A stretch of 64,000 bases of DNA from Bufo bufo (lineage: Eukaryota > Chordata > Amphibia > Anura > Bufonidae): positions 38,324,956 through 38,388,955 of the forward strand of contig NC_053392.1 in NCBI RefSeq assembly GCF_905171765.1, given 5' to 3'. Numbering within the stretch: the first letter of the stretch is position 1; the number at the start of each line of letters is the position of its first letter. The notes under the pieces were generated by a model, which ran no database searches, was not told the DNA's origin, and saw only the letters and a program-made list of their open reading frames with translations. The translations under genes and the position numbers were made by a program. Positions 55,310 to 64,000 of the stretch are shown here, piece after piece.

Positions 55310-58300
55310 ATGAGGAGAGCGTCACTTAAGGGACGTGGCCCAGGTCGTGGTGCTGCTAGTGGAGCTCCTGTTGCAGGGAGAGGACGTGGTCGATCTGTGC
55401 CAGCTACACGCACAAGTGAAGCACCATCCTCAGGTGCGAGTAGGTAACAGAAACTTCAGCGTTATTTGGTCGGGCATAATGCGGATCTACGAATGGTGAG
55501 GCCAGAACAAGTACAGGGGATAGTAGATTGGGTTGCTGACAGTACCTCCAGTTCCTTCACATTGTCTCCCACCCAGTCTCCTGCTGAAAGATCAGAGTTG
55601 GCACCTGCAGCCTATGGCCATCAGTCTTTCACCTCACCCCCTTGCAAATCAGCCAAGAAGTCTGAGCTCCAAGTCGTGCAGCAGTCTCTTCTGCTTTTTG
55701 ATGACTCTGCTAGCAGGGTTTCCCAGGGCCATCCATGCCCCAGAAGGGGAAGAGATTGAGTGCACCGATGACCAACCATTTATGTTTAAAGATGAGTACA
55801 ATGAAGGACCACCGCAGCACGTCTCAGATGATGACGAAACACAGGTGCCAACTGCTGTAGCTTTCCGCAGTGTGCAGACTGAAAAGGAGGGCAGGGTTGA
55901 GGACTGGGTGGAAGATGATGTGGAGGAGGATGAGGTCCTCGATCCCACATGGAATCAAGGTCATGCGAGTGACGTGTGTAGTTCAGAGGAAGAGGCGGTG
56001 GTCGCACAGAGCCACCAGCACAGCAGAAGAGGGAGCAGGGTGCAAAAGCGGAGCGGCCGTCTCATAGACATTACGCCTGCTACTGCCCAACGCAGCAAGG
56101 GACCGAGCACACCAAGGCCAGCTCCAAGGAGTTCCCTGGCGTGGCAGTTTTTCAGACAATGTGCTGACGACAAGACACGAGTGGTTTGCATGCTGTGCAG
56201 AGCCTGAAGCGAGGCATAAACGTTCTCAACCTTAGCACAACCTGCATGACCAGGCATCTAAGTGCAAAGCACGAGCTGCAGTGGAGTAGACACCTCAAAA
56301 ACCAAGAAAGGTCTCTTGCTCCTCCTGCTTCCTCTTCTGCTGCAGTCTCGGCCTCTTCATCCACCTCTGGAGTGACAGTGGCACCTGCCACCTCGCAAAC
56401 AGAGGATCTGCCAGCAACACCACCACCTGGATCACCAAGCATCTCCACAATGTCCCATGGAAGCGTTCAGCTCTCTATCTCTCCAAACACTGGAGCCGAA
56501 GAAGAAGTACCCCCCTACCCATCCGCGATCCCTGGCCCTGAATTCCAGCATTTCAAAATTACTGGCCTTTGAAATGCTGGTATTCCGTCTGGTGGAGACG
56601 GAGAGTTTTAAAAGCCATATGGCAGTGGCTGTCCCACAGTACGTCATGCCTAGCCGCCACAACTTTTCCAGGCAAGCCATCCCTTCCCTGCACAACCAAG
56701 TGGGGGACAAAATGAGGTGTGCACTGCGCAACACCATCTGTGGCAAGTTCCACCTAACTACTGATACGTTGACCAGTAAGCACGGTCAGGGATGTTATAT
56801 CTCCCTAACAGCAGACTGGGTAAATGCAGTGGCGGCTGGGCCTGAGGCGGATAGCAGTTTGGCGCATGTCGTTCCACCACCGAGGATTGCAGGGCGCTTC
56901 TCTTTGCCTCCTGTTGCTTCCTCCTCCTACTCCGCTTCCTCATCCTCTATCGCCTCCTCATCCGGTCAGCGTAATACCTTCACCACCAACTTCAGCACAG
57001 CCAGGGGTAAACGACAGCAGGCAGTTTTAAAACTTATCTGTTTGGGGGACAAACCCCACACTGTGCAGGAGCTGTGAATGGGCCTTAAACAACAGACCGA
57101 TGAGTGGTTGGTGCCATAATGGGCAAAATCTCGTAGCAGCTCTGGGCTTAGTCGGTTTGACGCACATCCCTTGACTGGCGCATGTGCTGAATTTGGTGGT
57201 GCAGAAATTCCTTAAAAACTACCCCGATATGTCAGAGCTGCTGCAAAAAAGTGCGGGCCTGTGCGCGCTTTCGGCGTTCTCACCCTACTGCTGCTCGCCT
57301 GTCAGCTCTGCAGTGTAACTTCGGCCTTTCCGCTCACCGCCTCATATGCGACATGCCCACAAGGTGAAACTCCACCTTGCACATGCTGACCAGACTGTGC
57401 GAGCAGCAGCAGGCAATAGTGGAGTTTCAGCTGCAGCACGCATGAGCAGTCGTTTAGCGGAAAGGCACCACTTCACCACCAATGAGTGGGCATCCATGCG
57501 AGACCTGTGTGCCTTGTTGCGCTGTTTCGAGTACTCCACCAACATGGCCAGTGCCGATGACGCTGTTCTCTGTGTTACTATCCCACTTCTATGCCTCCTT
57601 TAAAAAAAGCTTTGGGCGATGATGGAAGATGATGTGGCACAGGAGGAGGAGGAGGAAAAGGGATCATTTCCAAGGGTTTCAGGCCAGTCATTCACAAGTG
57701 GCTCTGAGGGTGGGTTCCTGCACCCACAAACGCCAGGTACACAATTGTCCAGCCAGGGCACAGTTCTGGAGGATGATGAGGTGGAGGATGAGGAGGAGGA
57801 GATGGAGGAGGAGGAACAGTGTTCACAGTAGGGTGGCACCCAAACCAGCTCATGGCCATCACTGGTGCATGGTTGGGGGGATACAGAGAACACAGACGAT
57901 ACACCTCCCACAGAGGACAGCTTGTCGTTGCCTCTGGGCAGCCTGGCACACATGAGCGATTACATGCTGCAGTGTCTCCACAACGACCACCGAGTTGCCC
58001 ACATTCTAACTTGTGCTGATTACTGGGTGGCCACGCTGCTGGATCCCCATTACAAGGACAACGTACCATCCTTAATTCCGTCACTGGAGCGTGATCGTAA
58101 GATGCGCGAGTACAAGCGCACGCTGGTAGATGCGCTGCTGGTGGCATTCCAACCTGACAGCGGGGGCACACTGGAAGCACAAGGCGAAGGCAGAGGAGGA
58201 GGAAGAGGTCGCCAACGCAGCTGGGGCACCACCAGCACCTCAGAAGGCAGCGTTAGCATGGCCGAAATGTAGAAAATCTTTGTGGACACGCCACAACAAA

Positions 58301-58620
58301 CAGCACCACTAGCTGATATGGAGCGTCTTAGCAGGAAGCAGCATTTCAGCAACATGGTGGTGCAGTATGTGTGCACACGCCTACACGTACTGAATGACGG
58401 GTCTTCCCCCTTCAACTTCTGGGTCTCCAAATTGGGCACATGGCCTGAGCTTGCCCTTTACGCCTTGGAGGTGCTGGCCTGCCCTGCAGCCAGTGTATTA
58501 TCTGAACGTGTGTTTAGCACGTTATCACAGACAAGCGCATCCGCCTGTCCACAGCCAATGTGGACAAGTTCACGTTCATTAAAATGAACCAGGCATGGAT
58601 CCCACAGGACTTGTCCGTAC
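55310..58620 (+). pseudogene. hAT transposase (hAT-C), BED finger type, broken
   Basis: The ATG at 55310 gives MRRASLKGRGPGRGAASGA up to a stop near 55446. Next frames: an acidic leader (VRPEQVQGIVDWVADSTSS, 55499 on; PPQHVSDDDETQVPTAV, 55810 on); a BED finger (SLAWQFFRQCADDKTRVVCMLC and CMTRHLSAKHELQW, 56136-56285); a catalytic block (SHMAVAVPQYVMPSRHNFSRQ and FHLTTDTLTSKHGQG, 56612-56790, first Asp); LKLICLGDKPHTVQEL (57028 on); a middle region around 57346-57600; LTCADYWVATLLDPHYKDN (58006 on); and the dimerisation domain WPELALYALEVLACPAASVLSERVFST (58441-58521, in pieces). At least six frame breaks make it inactive. The order is that of a whole transposase. Confidence 0.88.
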
Positions 58621-58904
58621 CTTGTGCAGAATAGACATGTATACCGGCCTTACCCAGCCATTGTTATACTACAGCGCAAATTGCTCATTGTTGTATTTTT
58701 GATATTTCCCACTTTTTTGGGGTGTACCCTAATATTAAAAAACAAAATTAAAATTAAAACAAAAACCAGTGTTGGCTACCTCGTCCTTCTTCACCGCCGC
58801 TTCCACCTACACCTCTACGTCCACCGCCTCCTCAACCTCCTACTCCATATGGACTTACACCTCATACATCAAGATTTTTTTTTTTTTATATGTACGTATT
58901 TTAT
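58621..58904 (+). other. 3' untranslated region of hAT-C
   Basis: T-rich and CT-rich sequence with CACCGCCGCTTCCACCTACA. The same text recurs, diverged, at 62760-62960, showing that the 3' end of the transposase region has been duplicated around the 92-bp array. Confidence 0.6.
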
Positions 58905-59825
58905 TTTATGTCATTTCACTAATTTGTCTGTTATATTTTCGGGTGAAATTCACCAATTTTTGGCTGTGATATACCCCTGCTCTACCTATTAGACAGGTAA
59001 CCAAATTTCACTAATTTGTCTGTTACATTCTCGGGTGAAATTCACAAATTTTTGGCTGTGATATACCCCTGCTCTATCTAGTAGACAGGTAAACAAATTT
59101 CACTAATTCGTCTGTTACATTTTCGGGTGAAATCCACCAATTTCTGGCTGTGATATACCCTTGCTCTTCCTAGTAGACAGGTAAGTAAATTTTACTAATT
59201 TGTCTGTTACATTCTCGGGTGAAATTCACCAATTTTTGACTGTGATATACCCCTGCTCTAGCTAGTAGACAAGTAAATAAATTTCACAAATTTTTCTGTC
59301 AAATTCTCGGGTGAAATTCACCAATTTTTGGCTGTGATATACCCCTGCTCTACCTAATAGACAGGTAAACAAATTTCATTAATTTGTCTTTTACATTTTC
59401 TGGTGACATTTACCAATTTTTGGCTGTGATATACCTCTGCTCTTCCTAGTAGACAGGTAAACAAATTTCACTAATTTGTCTGTTGCATTTTCGAGTGAAA
59501 TTAACCAATTTTTGGCTGTGATATACTCCTGCTCTATCTAGTAGACAGGTAAACAAATTTCACTAATTTGTCTGTTACATTTTGGGGTGAAATTCACCAA
59601 CTTCTGGCTGTGATATACCCCTGCTCTTCCTAGAAGACAGGTAAATAAATTTTACTAATTTGACTGTTACATTTTCGGGTGAAATTCACCAATTTTTGGC
59701 TGTGATATACCCCTGCTCTTCCTAGAAGACAGGTAAATAAATTTTACTAATTTGACTGTTACATTCTTGGGTGAAATTCACCATTTTTTGGCTGAGATAT
59801 ACCCCTGCTCTAGCTAGTAAACAGG
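58905..59825. repeat. 92-bp minisatellite downstream of the hAT transposase, part 1
   Basis: Ten copies of a unit with AATTTGTCTGTTACATTTTC, GGGTGAAATTCACCAA and TGGCTGTGATATACCCCTG. TGGCTG falls at 58961, 59053 and 59145, a 92-bp period. Confidence 0.9.
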
Positions 59826-60506
59826 TGTCACGGGGTTCTGAAGGTGCACTCGGTCCCCCATCGCCCGCAGACCTGTTGCTTAGCTTTGGGAATGAGGATC
59901 TGTGTTTTACCTCATTCCCAGGGCGGCTTTACTAGCTGGGTGGCTCCCTGCTCCTAAGTCTGCGTTGAGCGCCGAGCTGATCACTCGGTGCTCGACTGGT
60001 TGGTCTGTCGGTCATGTGACGCTGGCCATGTCACATGACCCTCACTCCCCACTATAAATACAGGCAGCCTGCTGGCTACAGGTTGCCTGTTAATTTCTAG
60101 GTTCCTGGCTATTTGTTGGACTACTGAATACTTACCTGATCCTGTTCCCTGACGATCGTCTGACTGCTCCTCCTGTACTGCGCTTCCATCCTGGTATTGT
60201 GACCTCGGCTCCCACCTGACTACTCTCTTAGGACTCCTCTTGTACTTCGCTACTCTCCTGGTATTTGACCTGACCATTCTTTGCTTAATCCGTTGTACTG
60301 CGTAGCTCTCTTGGTTCTGACCCGGTCCGTTCATGTTCCGTATTTTGTCTTGTCTGTCTTCCCTGCACATATCCTAAGTTAGGGACTGCCGTCCAGTTGT
60401 CCCCTGTCATCAGGACTCGTGAGGCAAGTAAGCAGGGCCACGGGTGAGGGTGGAGCGCAGTGGTCACTACCCCTCCCCCTGTGTGTGTGTGGACGTGACC
60501 GTTACA
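59826..60506 (+). mobile_element. Solo LTR, 681 bp, with ACAGG target duplication
   Basis: TGTCACGGGG at the start and CCGTTACA at the end, flanked by ACAGG at 59821-59825 and 60507-60511. TATAAATA at 60053-60060 is a good core promoter. TGTCACGG start and 5-bp duplication suggest a Ty3/gypsy origin related to, but distinct from, the chromovirus. The body was lost by recombination between LTRs. The minus-strand frames inside are not genes. Confidence 0.8.
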
Positions 60507-60840
60507 ACAGGTAAATAAATTTCACTAATTTTTCTGTTAAGTTCTCGGGTGAAATTCACCAATTTTTGGCTGTGATATACCCTTGCTCTACCCAGTAGAT
60601 AGGGAAATACATTTCACTAGTTTGTCTGTTACATTGTCGGGTGAAAATCCCAAATTTTTGGCTGTGATATACCCCTGCTCTACATAGTGGAAAGGGAAAT
60701 AAATTTCACTAATTTGTCTGTTACATTGTTGGGTGACAATAACCAATTTTTGGCTGTGATATACCCCTGCTCTACATAGTGGACAAGAAAATACATTTCA
60801 CTAATTCGTCTGTTACATTTTTGGGTGACAAATGCTCATC
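60507..60840. repeat. 92-bp minisatellite, part 2
   Basis: Three and a half more copies after the solo LTR, more diverged at the right. Confidence 0.88.
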
Positions 60841-60897
60841 TTTTGCGCTAGAAAGTACATTTGCAGCCTACACTGCATTTAGGGCAGTACGAATCAG

Positions 60898-61470
60898 GTG
60901 AGGCCAGAACAAGTACAGACTATATTAGATTGGGGGGCTGACAGTGCCTACAGTTCATTTTCATTGTCTACCACCCAGTCCCCTGCTGAAAGATCAGAGT
61001 TGGCACCTACAGCCCATGGCCATCTGTCTTTCAACTCACCCCCTTGCAAATCAGGCAAGCAGTCTGAGCTCCAAGTCATGCAGCAGTCTGTTATGTTTTT
61101 ATTGACTCTGATGGCAGGGTTTCGGTGGGCCCTACACATAGCCCTGCACCAGAAGTGGATGAGATTGCAGTGCATTGATGCCCAACCACTTATGTTTCAG
61201 GATGAGGACATTGGAAGACCACCGCAGCACGTCTCTGATGATGACAAAACACAGATGCCAACTGCTGTGGATTTAAGCAGTATGCAGACCGACAAGGAGG
61301 GCAGGGGTAAAGAGTGGGTGGAAGATGATGTGGAGGATGATAAGATACTAGACTTCAAATGGAATCAAAGTCATGCGAGTGACCTGCTTAGTTCGGAGGA
61401 AGAGGCGGTGGTCGCACAGAGGCACCAGCACAGCAAAAGAGGGAGCAGGGTGCAAAAGCGTCTGTTACAT
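60898..61470 (+). pseudogene. hAT transposase N-terminal fragment inside the minisatellite
   Basis: It repeats 55499-56048 of the hAT-C transposase at moderate divergence: RPEQVQTILDWGADSAYSS, AERSELAPTAHGHLSFNSPP and PPQHVSDDDKTQMPTAVDL. It starts at the same GTGAGGCCAGAACAAGTACA point and stops within SRVQKR, where 92-bp repeats resume at once with TCTGTTACATTC. The start codon region and all domains after the leader are missing. It is either a duplication or part of a second, deleted hAT copy. Confidence 0.8.
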
Positions 61471-61935
61471 TCTTTGGTGACATTCTACCATTTTTGCCAC
61501 GAATAAACCCCTGCTCTGCATAGGTGACAGGGACATAAATTTCAAAAAATCGTCTGTTACATTGTCAGGTGACAATTTACCAATTTTGCCGTATACAAAC
61601 CCCTGCTCTGCATAGGTGACAGGGACCTAATATTTGTAAAATAGTCAGTTTAATTGGTGGGTGACATGAACACAGATTTGCCATGAATAAACCCCTGCTC
61701 TGCAAAGGTGACATGGACCTAATATTTGTAAAATAGTCTGTTCAATTGGTGGGTGACATGAACACAGTTTTGCCATGAATAAACCCCTGCTCTGCATAGT
61801 TGACAGGGACCGAAATTTTAAAAAATCGTCTATTCCATTGGTGGGTGACATTAACCCATTTTTGACGATGAGAAACCCCTGCTCTGCATAGGTGTCAGGG
61901 AATTAAATTTCAAAAATTCGTCTTTAATTGACGCG
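61471..61935. repeat. 92-bp minisatellite, part 3, diverged
   Basis: Five copies with GACATTAACCCATTTTTG and AAACCCCTGCTCTGCATAG. CCCTGCTC falls at 61508, 61601, 61693 and 61785. This subtype differs from parts 1 and 2 (CTCTGCATAGGTGACAGG in place of CTCTACCTAGTAGACAGG). Confidence 0.85.
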
Positions 61936-62215
61936 TGCCCCGCTCCTTTCATTCGATGCTTCAACTTTAACAACTTGTCTCACATTTCCGCTTGATCACA
62001 TTGGAGCCAATAACCTTCCTTGGTATCTCTTTCTCACGCTCCCTCTCCGGCGTGGATCCCTGATTCGCCCCTAACCTTGATGAACATGGTAGGCGCAGAA
62101 AAGAATTTCGAAAGTTGATATAGAAGATATCCAAATGGATCGTGGACGTCACGGGAATGTGCGATCAGGCAAAAGTTATCTAGAGTCATCAAAGCGGCAG
62201 CAGTGCCTCTCCTGT
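61936..62215 (-). pseudogene. 18S rRNA-derived fragment, copy 1 (antisense)
   Basis: On the plus strand the text reads as antisense 18S rRNA: TTTCTCACGCTCCCTCTCCGG (62029 on), CATGGTAGGCGCAGAAAAG, TTCGAAAGTTGATA (62108 on), then GTGCGATC and TTATCTAGAGTC (62176 on) and CAAAGCGGC. In 18S rRNA these phrases occur in this order, in the 5' domain (roughly positions 290-440 by my recollection of the vertebrate molecule). Identity is about 75-80% by eye. The left 90 bp includes a non-18S insertion shared with copy 2 (CACATTTCCGCTTGAT). Confidence 0.75.
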
Positions 62216-62264
62216 CTAATGTTTCCAAATCCAAAATACCCCAAAGACATTCCCTATAATTTTT

Positions 62265-62592
62265 TATTAATCATTCCAATAACAGGGCATCTTAAGAGTC
62301 CTGTATTGTTATTATCGTCACTACCTTCCAGAGTCGGGAGTGGGTAAGTACGGTGCGCCCCCTCCTTAACTTGGAAGTTTCTGCTTCAATACTTTGTCCC
62401 ACATTTCCGCTTGATTACATTTAATTTCATCCATTGACCTCGCTTGGATGTGGTATCCCTTTCTCAGGCTCCCTCTCCGGGCTGGAACTCTGATTCACCG
62501 TTACCCATGATCACCATGGTAGGCGCATAAAAGAACATCGAAAGTTGATAGAGAATATATTCAATTGGATCGTGGACATCACGGCGACATGC
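62265..62592 (-). pseudogene. 18S rRNA-derived fragment, copy 2 (antisense)
   Basis: Antisense 18S text starts further along: CATTCCAATAACAGGGC (62272 on), GAGTCCTGTATTGTTATT and TCGTCACTACC (62297 on), GTCGGGAGTGGGTAA (62333 on), then the same non-18S insertion with CACATTTCCGCTTGAT, then TTGGATGTGGTATCC, TTTCTCAGGCTCCCTCTCCGG (62461 on), CACCATGGTAGGCGC and ATCGAAAGTTGATAG. It stops in the CGGCGACATGCGAC region at 62592 and switches directly to hAT-like sequence. Both copies share the insertion, so they arose by duplication of one modified 18S piece. Confidence 0.8.
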
Positions 62593-63226
62593 GACATGTT
62601 GGAGCAGTATATGTGCACATGCCTACATGATGGGTCTGCCCCCTTCAACTTCAGGGTCTCCAAATTATGCACATGGCCTGAGCTTGCCCTTTGCGCCTTG
62701 GAGGTGCTGGCCTGCCCTGCATCCAGTGTATTTTCTTAACGTTTGTTTAGCACGACTGGAGGGGGTTATCACAGGTAATATTTCCCAATGTTTTGTGGTG
62801 TACCCTAATTTAATTTTTTAAAATAAATTTAAAACCAAAAACCAGTGTAGGCTACCTCCTCCTCCACCGCAGCTTCCACCTACACCGCCACATCCACCGC
62901 CTCCTCAACCTCCTACTCCATATGGATCTCGTCCTCCAAGATCAAGATTATTATTTTTTATTTTTACGTATTTTTTGTTATTTTAAGTCATTTCCCTATC
63001 CACATTTGTTTGCAGAGCACTTGCCACATTTTGCTGCCATTTCCAGCCCTCTAGCCCTTTCCATGACTTTTTTAGAGCCATTTTAGCGCTTCATAGTTTG
63101 GGTCCTCACTGACTTCAATGGGGTTCGGGGTCAAGTTCGGGTCAAGTTCGGTCCCGAACTCAAACTTTTTTGAGAAGTTTGGCCGAACCCGTCGAACCCG
63201 AACATCAAGGTGTCTGCTCATCTCTA
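62593..63226 (+). mobile_element. hAT 3' end: dimerisation-domain fragment, UTR and terminal repeat
   Basis: 62625-62740 repeats the transposase C terminus (SAPFNFRVSKLCTWPELALCALEVLACPASS), followed by TAA and by a second copy of the 3' UTR text (CACCGCAGCTTCCACCTACA). The final 100 bp has CGAAC-rich inverted motifs and ends CTGCTCATCTCTA, the inverse of a hAT-type TAGAGATGAGC end. Next to it, CTGCTGAT matches the TAS2R flank (16229-16236), so the element ends at 63226. No matching left end was found. Confidence 0.7.
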
Positions 63227-64000
63227 CTGCTGATGTATTTAGCACTGAAATAACTGGATACAAGAGGTAATGAATCATTCTGATATAGATCTAAAAATAT
63301 AGAGTTAACCCATAAGTGATCTGCAGTCATCATAACAGGGTTGTTTTTGAATCATGGACTATTTCAAAATTTGACTTAAAGGGGTTATCCCATGAATAAT
63401 GTAAAAATTTAAAATTAGACATCCTATAGGACATGACAATACGTTTCTAACAAAGCTAGAACCAGCCCTGTACCCCACATGGATTCAGATATCTTCCTAT
63501 AGATTTATATCAAGCTGACAGCTCAAGGGGAGTGTCTTTTCTGCTACAGCTCAGGAGGCGTGTCCATGCTCCCCCTATCACAGCTCAAGAAGCAGTTGAA
63601 CGATTAAACTGAGCATGTGCGGCCTTCTCAGTGAGCAGGTCAAAGAAATAAGAAATTAAGCGGCACTATAGAGATACATTTTATTAAATAACTCAGTAGC
63701 ATACAAAATGTTTAATTACATGCAATTATAAAACTACTCAGATCCAGGTGCTGTTTTGAAAACTGTAGAATATATTTTGTGGGACAACCCCTTTAAGTAC
63801 ATAATTGTTGATTAGAGAGTAATTATAGTGAATATAAGAGTAAAGTGTTCCTCTGTCCCTTCAGCAAGGAGCTCACTTGAAATAATTAGAAATAGAAAAC
63901 AACTATATAACAACTGGATACATTTGGAAAACTACATTTCCATTCTCCTATTCTTGTCTGGGAGGTTTCATATAGTTTACTATGATACAGTGAACTGACA
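63227..64000. repeat. TAS2R 3' flank, duplicated copy 2
   Basis: It matches 16231-17067 and then 18469-18493, without the Tc1 element of copy 1. It contains the TTAA MITE at 63380-63792. The match still holds at the window edge (GTTTACTATGATACAGTGAA versus GATTCAGTGAA at 18481), only about 70 bp before the position where the TAS2R stop codon would fall. Confidence 0.88.
63380..63792. mobile_element. TTAA-flanked MITE, 413 bp, second copy
   Basis: TTAA at 63376-63379 and 63793-63796, ends AGGGGTTATCCCATGAA and GGGACAACCCCT. Orthologous by position to 16386-16833; it has one CAGCTCAGGAGGCGTG phrase instead of two. Confidence 0.75.

Noticed and set aside
57619..57955. Glu-rich frame of about 70 codons and Arg/Trp-rich frame of 108 codons
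   Set aside because: Low-complexity linker of the hAT transposase read in different frames.
55310..58620. A domesticated ZBED-like host gene
   Set aside because: Six or more frame breaks across the coding region; no uninterrupted domain-sized frame.
60301..60490. Start of another retrotransposon body after the LTR at 59826
   Set aside because: The sequence ends at a clean CA followed by the target duplication, so it is a solo LTR.
58905..61935. CRISPR-like regular spacing of a conserved motif
   Set aside because: Copies are adjacent 92-bp tandem units without unique spacers, and the genome is a vertebrate.

Overview
This window is intergenic vertebrate DNA, most likely from a frog or toad. 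It holds one intact host gene, a single-exon bitter taste receptor (TAS2R-type GPCR) on the minus strand at 18568-19491. Almost everything else is mobile DNA or tandem repeats. The evidence for an amphibian is the mix: a TAS2R gene with diverged Tc1, hAT, Penelope-like, CR1 (esterase-type ORF1) and Ty3/gypsy chromovirus elements, plus many TTAA-flanked palindromic MITEs. The species cannot be named from sequence alone.

The layout looks like two tandem copies of one module. Module 1 (about 166-19780): a 92-97 bp tandem repeat; a dead Ty3/gypsy copy (A); a degenerate tail; then the 3' flank of TAS2R and TAS2R itself. Copy A is inflated by a 641-bp TTAA MITE, a 328-bp TTA-flanked MITE, and a 5.7-kb hAT element that itself holds a Penelope-like 3' fragment and a 112-bp minisatellite. 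Module 2 starts at about 19781 with the same tandem repeat and gypsy copy B, which shares copy A's disabling mutations. It then carries about 38 kb of extra DNA, and at 63227 the TAS2R 3' flank resumes. A second TAS2R gene should begin about 70 bp beyond the window edge.

The 38-kb expansion holds, in order: a diverged hAT piece (24895-28834); a truncated foldback element (28839-31475); a 101-bp satellite (about 61 monomers once insertions are removed) running from 31476 to the start codon of a hAT transposase pseudogene at 55310; that pseudogene (55310-58620); a 92-bp minisatellite (58905-61935); two antisense fragments derived from 18S rRNA (about 61936-62592); and a hAT 3' end at 63226. The satellite is broken by a Tc1 element (32282-33833), a 4.9-kb TTAA element made of alternating 770-bp palindromic units (33909-38823), a Tc1 fragment (41896-42680), a 10-kb Ty3/gypsy chromovirus with both LTRs and an ATCTG target duplication (43981-53946), and a MITE remnant. 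The chromovirus carries a nearly full-length antisense CR1 LINE (45047-49747) in its gag gene. A 681-bp solo LTR (59826-60506) sits in the 92-bp array.

No protein-coding gene besides TAS2R looks functional. Every transposase and polymerase reading frame carries stops, frameshifts or deletions. The CR1 ORF1 is the one mobile-element frame that is open over its full length. No tRNA gene, CRISPR array or host non-coding RNA gene was recognised.
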